NCBI RefSeq assembly: GCF_963675165.1
Contig: NC_087384.1
Span: 1,634,501-1,698,500, forward strand
Direction: 5' to 3'
Origin: Halichondria panicea
Lineage: Eukaryota > Porifera > Demospongiae > Suberitida > Halichondriidae
Length of the DNA: 64,000 bases
Within the stretch, counting starts at the first letter, position 1. Each line of letters starts with the position of its first letter. Of the stretch, positions 49,901-58,008 are shown piece by piece. The notes under the pieces are model-generated. The model had not been told where the DNA came from. It did no database searches and saw only the letters and a list, made by a program, of their open reading frames with translations. The position numbers and the translations under genes are program-made.

Positions 49901-52900
49901 ATGCCTAGGCTTGTGTGAAGTTTCTGCTTGCTTCCAAGGTTACAATTCAATTAGGCTACTAATCAATTAGGCTCACTACTATTAGGCTCACTGTACATGA
50001 CTTGTACAGAGGTTGATTGCATAATAATGTTCTGACCTTTTCAGGGGAAAGCAAAGGCTGTTGGGCTTATGAGTGTACTGTTTACTTGTGTAAGGACATT
50101 TTCTTCCCAACATAATAGGCTTGTTGGTTGTGTTATGCTCCCCAGCTAGGATTAGGTCATAATTTGTCATTAGTTGGCTTGTGTGATTAGTTGGCTTGTG
50201 TGTTTGCCTGTGATATGCATTGCAATTCTTCTGTGCCCAAAGTTGAATCTTTTTATGAACTCCCAGTTTGTTGTAGGATCACAATTGCTTTATATGTGCC
50301 TATGAGTTCCATTGCATGTAAGTTTGCTTGTGGGAGCCTATACATAATTATGTCTAAGGTTGCATGATTCATAATTATTTGGCACCCTTGTATGAGATGT
50401 ACTGTACTTTGTGTATGGCCATTCTCAATAGACTTTTTTAGGTTTGTTGGCTTGTGAGTTAGTGCCTGTACATTCCTAATTTTTAGTCTGCTGTCTGTTA
50501 TAGCAATTCAATTATAATTATGTGGCTGAATGTTATTATTCAATTTAGTGTGTGTATTGATTGCATGATAATCTTTTGATCTTTTAGGCACCACCCCAAA
50601 CAAAGGTACATTTAAAATTCAATTTCTTTATGGCTGGCTTGTTGGCTGGTGTTTGTCTCTGAGGAGGTTATGTTCTACTGTGTGTAAGAACAATTGATTC
50701 TAGAGGTGGTCTGCTTGGTTGGTAATACTCCTTCTTCCTCATGCAGGTCTGTGAAACTATCGTCACTGCTATCTGCCATGGAACCACCACCATCGTATGG
50801 GTCTGAGAAGGTCTACTCACTGTGACTACTATCCAGGATACCTAGGAGTACCTCATCCCCTGTGTACAGAGGCCTCTTAGTCATTGTTGTACCATAGAAT
50901 TAATTGTAATTGTATTTATTATAATGTATGTTCACTTTTGAGATTGATTGAAATACAAATTTCACATGAAAATTTCAGCAAATTTTTGATTGCTAACCTA
51001 TGGTGATCGGACTCAGTACGGCTTCTGTTGACCTTCGAGAGAAGCCTTGCAAAGCTGTGGAGCTCTGGAAGGTTGTAGCTCACCACAAATTAATTAAGAG
51101 TAGAGTAATGTGCGGTTGCCGCTTCAAAGCGTCAACCGCGGCTACCAGCTATTCACGTATTGACGCTTCAAAGCGTCAACCGCGGCTATTCGGTTAAAGT
51201 CAGTGAATTAGAGGTGAATTAGAGGTGTATTCGCGAGTTCAAGTTTTGGCGATTTTACTGTCATTTGTACAACCTCAAAAAAATGTGTCACCTACCTGTA
51301 TAGACTGCACCATTTTTACGTACTGTATAGCGTGAAATTTTCGAGGGGCTGATTTCGTAGGTTAGCAATCCATTTTTACGTACCGTATAGCGCGAAATTT
51401 TTGAGGGGCAGGTTAGCAATCCTACACGAAAATTAAGTCCTTTAGTTAGAATTATCTGCTATAATGTGCAAAGATTAAAGGCGTGGGTTCCGGTAGGCAG
51501 TCATTCCACGCACATTGCGCAACGAAATGCTTTTAGAGGCCATTCCAAAATATAAGTGCCTCGAAAATTTTGCGCTATACGATAATACATGTATAACAAT
51601 AATTGTGTAAGGTATACCAGGAGTGCATGCATGAAGAGGAGTAAGCAACTACAGTACAGCCCATAAAAAAAGAGTAATTTTCGTTGGTGCAAATTTTTGT
51701 ATGAGACCATTAAATTTTAAATATTAGTACAGCTTAGGATAGTGACTTTGAATTTATTGTGGTAGAATAATTTCGTTTCATATGATGCTCTTCAATACGA
51801 ACTAAATTTCCACCGTACAAAAATAACCCGCTATATACGGTATGTGTGTAAAACGCCCACACTCTCAAGTGGCTCTACAACCACACTCAAAACACTGTGG
51901 TTATAACTGCATGTAGCTACATGTATTGTGCAAACATAATTATCGTATATGCTTGATCAGGAGCCGCGGCTACTAAATGTTTCATTTTGCTAGAAGAGGA
52001 GGCTACAATTCAAGAGGGGCCACTGTTCAAGAGCGGCGTTTATTAGCTCCAGATAATTTAGTTTGTCATCAAATGTTGTTTTCACCTGCATGAACTTGAA
52101 TTCTGCCATGAGAAAGTCTTTTTGAAGCACTAACAAGCTGCTACTCATAGCTACGTACATGTAGCTAGCTGCTAGTAAAAATTTTTTTGGCTGCCACGTG
52201 TAGAAATGCTAGAGTCAAAGTTCACTGAGGCTACTATCTGAGAGCGGCTACTAAATGTTTCATTTTGCTAGCAAGGGAGGCTACTATTTGAGTGCGGCCT
52301 TTATACAAGAGCGGCCTCTGATCGAGCATATACGGTATGCGTAGAATTTTTGATTGTAGCCTGTCCGCTTTAGCCGTTATGTCGGCCACACAGGTTCAAG
52401 TGTTTGTGGCGTAGAGAGACAATTAACAACGTATTATGTGAGTGCGGCCTTTATACAAGAGCGGCCTCTGATCGAGCATATACGGTATGCGTAGAATTTC
52501 TGATTGTAGCCTGTCCGCTTTAGCCATACATGGTCATGTCGGCCACACAGGTTCGAGTGTTTGTGACGTAGAGAGACAACAACGTGTATATAGTAGTTGT
52601 CTCCTCACCTTCTTGTACTCCTATACAGTAAAATCAGGGGGGAGGGGGATATCCCCCCTATTTCCAATTTCCCCCCCTAAAATTTGTATTCAGGTATACT
52701 ACCGTATAATCTGGTTAGTAAGCGCATGCGCCTATAGGGAAAAGAGCAGGCCTCTGTATGCGCCTATTATCCAGATGCGCTTGTATAGAGCTCAATCGTT
52801 TGTCTGCAAGAAGTTTATAGTCATATCTGACAGCAGTAACACAACTATGGTAGTGAAAGAGACTTAACGTCTATAAAGAAGCGTGGAGACCAGTTGTTGG

Positions 52901-54022
52901 GCAGAGAACTGTGCTGCGCCTTCTATCAAGGCTTTTGGTCTGCTTACCAGAGTGCGCTTATGAGTTGATGTGCTCTTATTAACCAAGTGCGCTTATTAAT
53001 CAGATTATACGGTAGTTGGTGTCCATAGCTGGCAATTTTACATGGTATTGAAATAACAGTTAACCTTTTTTTAGCAACATTTTCTAGTTGCTTTCCTTAA
53101 TTATATATATTTCCTCCTCTGCTTCAAAATCCTGTATATGACACCCTATACGAACTTATCCCTCCTGCTATATAGTAGAGCAGTCCTATACCTCACTCAC
53201 TTGTTCTTTGTCATCCCCTCAACTCATCTTGACATTGGTGGGTTTGTTGTTAATGCTCATAACAAATTATAGCGGGATAGGCATGAATGTATTATCTGAC
53301 CTTTCTTTAGGATCACCTGCTCAACCAGTGAGTACAGCTCTTCAACAGCTGGTAGACAAATGTCCGCTCACTACTTCACAAATCAACCGTGAAATCCAAC
53401 AAAAAGACATACCAGTTTTGGCTGCCTGTTTTGACAATACTGAGCTCTATGTCGATATGATGGAATTAACTCTGAGCGAGCAAAATGATGTATCCAAAGA
53501 GACTAATACTCACGTAGCCATGATTAAATGCTTGAAAATCTGGAAAACAAATAAGCGTTCACAAGCGACATTCGGTGCCCTTCTGGATATGTTAGTAAAA
53601 CTGAAGAAAGGGGAGGTTGCTGACCAAGTCTGTCAGTACTTGCAGGTGAGTGTTTTTCTCTTAATTTACGTATAATAATATATAATTATATAGTTAGTAT
53701 TTGTATTTCTATCACCAAACGATTGTCCACTATATTTAGAGCTGTTCTATAAACCACCACATATATACCCGCCACTTGCTTGTCATGGTATTTCATCAGC
53801 ATTTCTTAGCCAATCATACATTTATGTATACCAAATGAATATATGCGATTTAACAAATAATTTATTTATTGTGTTTTTTTAGGAGCACTGTACACTAACA
53901 CTAACCGATATACTTTACGGACAAACTGTAAAATTTTATGTCTTACACCCACCATGCAGTCATTGTGTACTGATCTATATAGCTAACTCATTCTTTATTG
54001 CCTCCATTTACAGGCGCTGTGA
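29440..54022 (+). CDS. Ankyrin-repeat/ZU5/UPA/death-domain protein, about 944 aa
   Basis: Twenty exons join without a frame break (2835 nt with stop): 29440-29442 (ATG alone), 29537-29626, 32656-32754, 32909-33007, 33438-33536, 35617-35715, 36538-36636, 40235-40333, 41171-41269, 42412-42510, 42675-42773, 44941-45028, 45725-45826, 45995-46141, 46352-46492, 46635-46703, 46751-46828, 47361-47905, 47965-48114, 48163-48349, 53311-53645 and 54014-54022 (22 segments if the ATG and final codons are counted). Residues 2-440 hold 13 ankyrin repeats, 440-536 a basic linker, 537-718 ZU5, 719-830 a UPA-like part, and 831-942 a death domain. The order recalls ankyrins, PIDD and UNC5. Such proteins work as cytosolic scaffolds or death-fold signalling adaptors. 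The start ATG is directly followed by a gtgagt donor. The join from 48349 to 53311 is inferred from matching phase. Confidence 0.82.
29537..46141 (+). CDS. Ankyrin-repeat exons of the large gene
   Basis: Nine exons are exactly 99 bp, each one 33-residue ankyrin repeat in phase 0. They fall into three sequence types that alternate: type a (SPLWSASYNGHLKCVELLI) at 32656, 35617, 40235 and 42412; type b (TALHVAAQNGHLRVVEVLI) at 32909 and 42675; type c (TALHAACQNGHDEVVRVLL) at 33438, 36538 and 41171. The first exon (LLMEACDTGDVGVVQLALEG) and the last three (44941, 45725, 45995) are more diverged, and the last three carry phase-1 introns. The arrangement shows that the array grew by copying a-c pairs. 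Repeats of this kind bind protein partners. Confidence 0.93.
29647..30174. mobile_element. Hairpin-ended MITE in intron 2
   Basis: 46-bp inverted ends with three mismatches enclose a second, nested inverted repeat (29853-29945 against 29968-30050). Each outer end is itself a small palindrome, CCAGGCCG...CGGCCTGG. It begins 20 bases after the splice donor of the first ankyrin exon. No ORF belongs to it. Confidence 0.88.
30209..30632. mobile_element. MITE family M, fourth copy
   Basis: It begins TAGACTCGCGAGCTGTC and ends GGCTTGCGAGTCTA. The interior is longer than in the 2791 copy and contains the doubled word GTCACTATCAATCTTG. No matching 9-bp flank was found. Confidence 0.8.
30731..30890. 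mobile_element. MITE family E, truncated copy
   Basis: AAGGGCGTA, TATAAAAGAAGAG, CCGCCCACATTTGAATTC and GAGTTGCACATTCCCTCTCTTCT match the 6411 copy, but the right end is missing. Confidence 0.65.
31345..31835. repeat. R1 dispersed repeat, copy 5 (reverse)
   Basis: A reversed R1 with both ends visible: GATGCCTCGGTAGAGATGCC near the left and TACCTCGCTTGTGCATGCGC then ACCGAAGCATAAT at the right. It lies in a large intron before the first a-type ankyrin exon. Confidence 0.8.
32153..32160 (+). promoter_or_regulatory. TATA-like box
   Basis: TATAAAAG lies 30 bases upstream of the ATG at 32190, preceded by the E-box-like CACGTG at 32138-32143. It sits inside the inserted element. Confidence 0.4.
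32190..32348 (+). CDS. Small ORF of 52 codons inside transposon
   Basis: It begins MQTAKKNKTMPDFAAVKELV and ends at TAA. The sequence is basic and then amphipathic; no family is recognised. The ATG follows a TATA-like motif at a short distance. No donor or further exon is evident. It may be the remnant of an element-encoded gene or a captured first exon. Confidence 0.3.
   Translation: MQTAKKNKTMPDFAAVKELVEQHVDSYRCSRASLVQALTIRRPLLELQALLG
34720..37671 (+). repeat. Ankyrin block B (large intragenic duplication)
   Basis: This block matches 39332-42120 over introns and exons. It carries one a-type and one c-type ankyrin exon, a pogo-like MITE and the tail of an R1 repeat. Corresponding exon starts are 4618 and 4633 bp apart, so the duplication includes the intron transposons. 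Confidence 0.92.
34835..35245. mobile_element. pogo/Tigger-like MITE (block B)
   Basis: CAGTAGAACCTCGCCAATCC and GGATTAGCGAGGTTCTACTG form the inverted ends, with TA on both sides. It was copied together with block B into 39462-39882, so it inserted before that duplication. Confidence 0.85.
37672..39331. mobile_element. 1.66-kb element with CCCATA ends
   Basis: Block A has GAGAAGTAATTAATTAATTA uninterrupted at about 34700; here it is split by an insert that starts CCCATA and ends TATGGG. Both ends are packed with GGTTGTAACAAG- and CAACCTTG-type words in opposite orientation. An internal stretch (38460-38720) resembles R1. No long ORF exists. Confidence 0.82.
39332..42120 (+). repeat. Ankyrin block C (large intragenic duplication)
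   Basis: Counterpart of block B with the a-type exon at 40235 and the c-type exon at 41171. The two blocks differ mainly by small indels, which suggests a young duplication. Confidence 0.92.
39462..39882. mobile_element. pogo/Tigger-like MITE (block C)
   Basis: Same element as 34835-35245 with the duplicated word TAAATGTAAAAAATGTA inside. Ends CAGTAGAACCTCG and CGAGGTTCTACTG are intact. Confidence 0.85.
42800..43030. repeat. Dispersed repeat, also at 58838-59095
   Basis: AGTGCAATATGGGATTAATA, GAGGCGTAGCCAAGTCCT and GCAATTACTTGACAGGTAAT recur in order at 58838-59095. It lies in an intron of the large gene. Confidence 0.75.
43175..43798. mobile_element. 624-bp element with CAGGGTTCTGCC ends
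   Basis: Inverted ends CAGGGTTCTGCC and GGCAGAACCCTG are flanked by CAATAG on both sides (43169-43174, 43799-43804). Paralogous introns at about 35855 and 40468 carry the empty site GACAATAGTAGGGTGTG with only one CAATAG. No coding region. Confidence 0.88.
43833..43906. repeat. Microsatellite (TG)n(CGTG)n
   Basis: A TG dinucleotide run passes into about a dozen CGTG tetramers. It forms the left part of the R1 copy that follows. Confidence 0.97.
43907..44408. repeat. R1 dispersed repeat, copy 6
   Basis: The longest forward copy: GACTGCTACAGCTGCTGAAA, TCGAGTTATGCTTAGTTTTG, AGAGAGCTGCAAGGCTCTGC and CACCGAGGCATCAACACTCA in order. Partial tails of the same repeat are at about 36830-37090 and 41480-41740. 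Confidence 0.8.
45127..45362. mobile_element. MITE family E, third copy
   Basis: CAAGGGCATATGAAGAGAAG and TTTTCATACGCCCTTG are the inverted ends, in the intron between the ankyrin exons at 44941 and 45725. Flanks (TTATTGT, CTATTGC) are only partly alike. Confidence 0.75.
46848..47053. mobile_element. MITE family G in intron of large gene
   Basis: TATAGCACAACATTTTCGAGG at the left end and CCTCGAAAATTGTGCACTATA at the right. It abuts a degraded pogo-like piece (47051-47230). Confidence 0.7.
47361..48349 (+). CDS. ZU5 and UPA-like exons of the large gene
   Basis: Exon 47361-47905 (545 nt) encodes the ZU5 fold: DGHGFKLHIPQDSLPAG, VSGVFWLRPHPPDPFQKLL and FSGLAVTGED are the clearest pieces. It matches the pattern of a hydrophobic core strand, IPxxSLP, and a closing FSxxAV. 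Exons 47965-48114 and 48163-48349 (ending ITLNLVLQRTLP) sit where the UPA domain stands in ankyrins, UNC5 and PIDD, and have a similar length, but the UPA assignment is by position. PIDD cuts itself at HFS within this region; here no such triplet is seen. Without splicing at 48349, the frame would run nine codons to a TAA at 48370. Confidence 0.88.
48599..51198. mobile_element. 2.6-kb segment with 21-bp inverted ends
   Basis: The identical 21-bp end with ACCGAATAGCCGCGG occurs at 48599-48619 and, inverted, at 51178-51198. Between them lie three exon-like modules, an 18-bp symmetric microexon candidate and a T-rich possible 3' end. It is probably a transposon in the intron before the death domain. 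A second palindrome, GACGCTTCAAAGCGTC, occurs next to the right end. Target duplications are not clear. Confidence 0.6.
48692..49545 (+). repeat. Three tandem exon-like modules
   Basis: Modules at about 48692-48850, 49051-49212 and 49414-49535 share AGCAAAGAAAGATGC, CAGGATCTC..GGTTT, CAGCCAAGG and a following GAGGTAAGC. Each is preceded by a pyrimidine tract with CAG and followed by a gtaagc donor-like site. All frames are stopped. They could be non-coding exons of an alternative transcript end or parts of the element around them. Confidence 0.6.
51318..51590. mobile_element. MITE family G, nested or doubled copy
   Basis: ACCGTATAGCGCGAAATTTT appears at 51344 region and again at 51380 region, and the right end is AAAATTTTGCGCTATACG. 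The left end seems duplicated. Confidence 0.65.
52273..52595. repeat. Two tandem units of about 164 bp
   Basis: GAGTGCGGCCTTTATACAAG, ATCGAGCATATACGGTATGC and GTCGGCCACACAGGTTC each occur twice at the same spacing. The word pair TATACGGTA and GCGGCC also occurs near 36120 and 40735. Confidence 0.9.
52699..53015. mobile_element. MITE with CTACCGTATAATC ends
   Basis: The left end CTACCGTATAATCTGGTTAG with TAAGCGCA is complemented by TGCGCTTATTAATCAG and ATTATACGGTAG. It lies in the last long intron of the large gene. Confidence 0.82.
53311..54022 (+). CDS. Death-domain exons of the large gene
   Basis: Exon 53311-53645 follows CTTTCTTTAG and encodes a six-helix death-fold pattern: TALQQLVDKCPLTTSQINRE, VLAACFDNTELYVDMMELTL, VAMIKCLKIWKTN, ATFGALLDMLVKLKKGEVAD and VCQYLQ. 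The last exon adds only two codons and TGA (54014-54022). The exon begins in phase 1, as needed after 48349, which supports its place at the end of the ankyrin/ZU5 protein. It could also be a separate gene; an ATG within the upstream intron keeps another frame and is not favoured. Death domains pair with other death domains to build signalling complexes. Confidence 0.85.
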
Positions 54023-54233
54023 GAAGGTGCACGTACGTAATACAGCACTCCGAACTATAGAGATATCAGAACAGAACCCTCAGATCAGCTTTATCCCCAA
54101 AATGTAGTTATTATTGTCGTGCACGTTGTGTTTTGTATAATTATATTGTGTGTGTTGAACTTTTGTTGTTTCTGATTATTATGAGCTAGCACTCCATTAT
54201 GACCTAATAATTAATGGTAATTGATGGTATAGC

Positions 54234-54239
54234 AATAAA
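54234..54239 (+). promoter_or_regulatory. Poly(A) signal AATAAA
   Basis: AATAAA lies about 210 bases after the stop codon at 54020-54022, a usual 3' UTR length. The 3' UTR from 54023 has a diverged counterpart at 20480-20560. Confidence 0.55.
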
Positions 54240-55653
54240 CTGTTGCTACAACAGTACCAACCGATAACATAAGAACTGGGATACAATGTGTAGAGGTTAG
54301 TCCTTTAAACTACATTCATATACAACAATGATTTGTGCTGGCAATGCAAGTCTCTGCTGTATTGGCACATATTTAAGCAATGAATGTCTGGACCACTTGT
54401 GAATATTAGGATAAGGAAGAAAAAGATCTGTAGGGTATTCTGCTGCTGGCAATTATTTACGGAATTAATAATGGTGCTATCCGGTATCTACCAGTTCCCT
54501 TTATCCGATCACTGACACCATGACAATGCAATATTATGTGATCACACACTCCTTACTAGTACTGCTAACTGTTATACTGCTTTCATACTAATATTATAGT
54601 TCTCATGTGCATGCTTAATCTATAGCTGTTAACATGTTCGCTAGCTTGCTTTCATTGCGGCTAATTTATCCCTAGCTTATTGTAATGTCAGTCCTCCTCC
54701 ATAATTATAATTATAGGTATAACTATATAGCCATCCTCTAGTAACTCGAGAAAGAAGTTTTAGTTTGCTAATCGACGAATCAAAATCCATGAGAACGTGA
54801 GAAGCCTATAGAAGCTGTTGTTTTTGTCGCATTGCAACCGTTGAGCACATGCAGTTACAGCTGGAATACACACACAGTCAGCTTTACCATATCCCTCGTG
54901 CGGCTACGCCTCGAGGCATAATTATAGCTACCAAATAACTCGATATCTTGTGTAAATGCTCTCTCTCAAATTGCCACAGTTATTGGGGGATCTTTTGTAA
55001 TTCCGGACTCAAATATTGCTATTTTCTCCCTAATGAGTGCATGACAGCTGCATAATTATGTTTGTTAGCACATGTAGTACATGTATACCAAATGTACCAC
55101 AATCGTACATTACCGTATAGCGCGAAATTTTCGGGGGCTTAAATTTTCGCTGATTTCGTGGGTTAACAATCCTACACGAAATTAAATCCACTAACATCGT
55201 TTGATAACATGCAAATATTAAAAGCGTAGCAGTCATTCCACAAACATTGTGCAACGAAATGCTTTTAGAGGCCATTCCACGAAATGTACGTGTGTACTTT
55301 TAAAATTTCGCGCTATAGGGTATGTAGTTGATTGAACACAGTGACATGCACACTCATAACTATAGCTAGGTTGCATTGCAATTGACTATTCTGAGATCGA
55401 ATCACTCACCACACACGCGTACATGTACAATCAACATGTATAGTCATGTACACCCATGCATTGTTTGCTTGAAAATTGATTATTTGAGACGTATATAGCT
55501 CAATGGTTTGGCAAATTATTTTTGAGGGGCCTTGTTCTTATTGACCCTATAATTATAATTATAAGATTATACAGCAGGGCTTTGCACTTGTGTTAGCAGA
55601 AGGATGAGTATAAAACAGAGTCAAAAAACACGAAATGTAGCAAAAGCTAAGTT
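54240..55653. other. Intergenic region with repeats
   Basis: No gene is seen. An R1-like variant lies at 54725-54925 (TAACTCGAGAAAGAAG to GCCTCGAGGCATAA) and a family G element at 55113-55325. Confidence 0.45.
55113..55325. mobile_element. MITE family G, fourth copy
   Basis: ACCGTATAGCGCGAAATTTT begins it and AAATTTCGCGCTATAGGGTA ends it. It contains the family word GAAATGCTTTTAGAGGCC. Confidence 0.75.
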
Positions 55654-55821
55654 TCAAAAGAGCCATGAATGTTTTATGAATTCATGTTTGAATATCTTTT
55701 CTGCGTCATCTTTATTCGAAGTGAACATCTTTCTCTTTGGAGATTTGCTCAGTTTCTCCTTCCTAGCTGGGGAGTCTTGCTCCAGTCTCTGGTAGAGGTT
55801 CTGATGTACTATTTCAGCCAT
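55654..55821 (-). CDS. Short ORF, possible exon of coiled-coil gene
   Basis: The ORF of 55 codons reads MAEIVHQNLYQRLEQDSPAR, then KEKLSKSPKRKMF and EKIFKHEF. It is charged and codon-like. It lies downstream of the coiled-coil exons on the same strand and could be one of their later exons, but no acceptor with matching phase could be fixed. Confidence 0.35.
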   Translation of the reverse strand: MAEIVHQNLYQRLEQDSPARKEKLSKSPKRKMFTSNKDDAEKIFKHEFIKHSWLF

Positions 55822-55891
55822 GTCACTCTGCCGGTATTATATAGGCGTATAAGCAAACCTTGTACCCAGCAAAGTAACTATATAAATACAG

Positions 55892-56085
55892 CACCGTATA
55901 GCGGGTAATTTTCGTAGGGTAAAAATTTGAACAGCAGTGATTTTCGTGAATAAAAAATGTCTTGTTTAAATTTGCTTTATTGTACGTGCACTGCATTGCA
56001 TGTGTTCTGGTAAACGATGCCTTGAGGTCAGCCTGCCCACGAGTATTTTACCCCACAAATTATACCCGCTATAATTATACGGTAT
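55892..56085. mobile_element. Inverted-repeat MITE
   Basis: ACCGTATAGCGGGTAATTTT at the left is answered by TATACCCGCTATAATTATAC and GGTAT at the right. The core holds a TTCGTGAATAAAAAATG word. Confidence 0.65.
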
Positions 56086-56369
56086 AGCATATACAAACAT
56101 AAAAGTTTAGGACATGAAATGCGAGCACATTTCCAATTAAGTCTCAATCATGCATTAGCTAATTACAGTGGTCCAGGAGTTTAATTAAAAAAAGGATGTA
56201 CCCTCCACAGTGACATAATAATTATATACAAGACTTCCTACATGCTTATATAGTCATGTGACCTACACGCATGCATGTATTATAGAGGGCCACGAAATAC
56301 AACTAATTTTCCAAGACTAATGCATATTCGTTGGTTTCTTAGGACAGCCAATAATTATGATAACTGTAC

Positions 56370-57617
56370 CTGCCAAGCTTCATTTTGTTCCTGCAATTTA
56401 ATTTTCTGCTCGACCGCTGACAACAGCTGCTTGTTGACGAGGCTCAATTCCTGTTGATAGTTGGTCACCATCTCCTGCATGTTCTTACACCTGTAAAAAG
56501 TTATTTTATGTTAATCGTTGCCACGTACCCTCAAGAGGATTCGGCTGCCTGCATTGTATCAGGAGTAGATTCCTGATATTGTATAATTATATGATAGCTT
56601 TCTGCTGAAAAGTCTAAGGGTACAATGTCAACGTATAAGTGTATATACATACACACTGTAGCATAGCAACCGATTAAGTAGGGCTATATATATTTATACA
56701 CACTATAATTGTACTTGTATTATGGGTGCTCGCCAAACAAAATTGCTAACAGGACAAAGAGCAATGTTTACACAACATGAGCCCCACCCACCTTGGACAG
56801 GGGGAGTCCCTGTCATCGTCTGAACTGGTGGACCAAGCGGCCATGAGTTCCTGGTGATCCACTCTGCGAAGAGTGCTCAGACCCGATTGCAACGATCGCA
56901 TTGACGCACGACGCAATGTGCTAGTCGGTGAACAGTAGAAGTCCAGTTCTGGTTCAAAGTTCACCTGCATATATAGGGCAACAATCTTTCAATGAGATTC
57001 GCAAAAATTAGGCTCTTATTACAATGGAATCCATTGCAAATGGTGATAGTATCAATTAAGATTTACACGCCAACACGTGCACAATTGGCCATGCACTCAC
57101 CACTAGATCAGCAGACATGTTCTCCGTAGGCAGGGGCGTAGGGAGGGGGAGGGCTTTGGGGGCTGGAGCCCCCCCTTTCTCTGCAAAAACTACACTAAGA
57201 GCCCCACCTTCTCTGATGAGTCTTCAGCCTGGGAATTACTGGTATAGATTAGTGGCAGACAAACAGCATGTCCAAGAGCTAGCTACACTATACTAGTAAC
57301 TTTGATTCTTTAGTGCAACTAGCTATGGCTAGCTAGCTAGCTAGCTTTAGCAGTATTATTAATTGAAGCAAGGTGTGGCTATTTCTTGCACATGCGCAAA
57401 GAGCCATTAATTAGGGGTGTGGCTTCCGGTCACCAAAAATTTCGGCGCTCAGCCCCCCCTTCCTCAAATTCCTGCCTACGCCCCTGGTAGGTTGTGGTGA
57501 AGTTTGTTTCGATTGCCGTGGTGAAGTAGCCTCAGGTATCATGTCCAGACTGTTCATGGAGTGAGATAACTCGTCATGCAGGGACATGGTGGATGTTGGC
57601 GACATTGAGGTCGTTCT
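56370..57617 (-). pseudogene. Coiled-coil protein gene, exon disrupted by transposon
   Basis: Three exons can be joined on the minus strand: 57101-57617 (interrupted), 56792-56964 and 56370-56490. The first is Ser/Thr-rich (TTSMSPTSTMSLHDELSHS), the second reads TLRRASMRSLQSGLSTLRRV and then an acidic STSSDDDRDSPCPR, the third is a heptad-like coiled coil (NMQEMVTNYQQELSLVNKQL). Phases fit at each join. A 356-bp transposon with a 5-bp GTAGG duplication cuts the first exon; without it the exon has exactly 52 codons and stays open. With it, the frame meets a stop inside the element. The family is not certain; dynein-adaptor type coiled coils are one option. Upstream and downstream ends are missing, so this may be a gene fragment. 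Confidence 0.72.
57131..57486. mobile_element. 356-bp MITE inside a coding exon
   Basis: Ends CAGGGGCGTAGGGAGGGGG and CTGCCTACGCCCCTG. GTAGG flanks it on both sides (57126-57130, 57487-57491). The interior includes AGCCCCCCCTTTCTCTGC and ATTTCGGCGCTCAGCCCC. A similar AAATTTCGGCGCT word lies in the hAT-like element near 22765. Confidence 0.85.
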
Positions 57618-57744
57618 CTGCAAATTTGTAGCAAACTTCTCTTATAATTAAGCACATGCATGCATGCACATGAATATTTGTCTCCATGCTAAAAGTTGAT
57701 TGCTTAAACAATAATTAGAGCGTGGGCTTGTGAGAAGTGCTAAC

Positions 57745-57840
57745 CTGTCGATCGGCCTCCAGCTGCTTCACAGTCCATGATCAGTTCCATACCCTTTTTA
57801 TACATTTGTTCTGTTACTCTACGCTTCTTTGGGTGTAGAC
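57745..57840 (-). pseudogene. OAS-like exon scrap joined to foreign exon end
   Basis: From the acceptor at 57841-57842 the minus strand reads LHPKKRRVTEQMYKKGMELI, which matches LHPIKHTVTEQTYKDGMEQI of the OAS-like gene at 61529-61775. The similarity ends near 57765. The rest (frame KQLEADRQ, then a gttagc donor) fits as the end of a coiled-coil exon leading in phase to 57617. Two unrelated exon pieces thus appear fused. No other OAS exon lies near. Confidence 0.65.
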
Positions 57841-58008
57841 CTATTAAATATTTGAAGGTTATATTAAGAATCCGACGGTTAAAGGGTTAATTATGATTAT
57901 AATTATAGATACATATACTACATTTGTCATGATAATGCATGGTTCTCAATTATAGAACTGTTTGTCTATAAGTTAGCTGTTATTATTATATCCTGCATGC
58001 TCATGCAG

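Noticed and set aside
49618-49918. Cys/Val-rich ORFs
   Set aside because: They are translations of a GTGTGC microsatellite.
52487-52867. 126-codon plus-strand ORF
   Set aside because: It crosses the border of the 164-bp tandem repeat and the CTACCGTATAATC MITE, so it is a chance frame.
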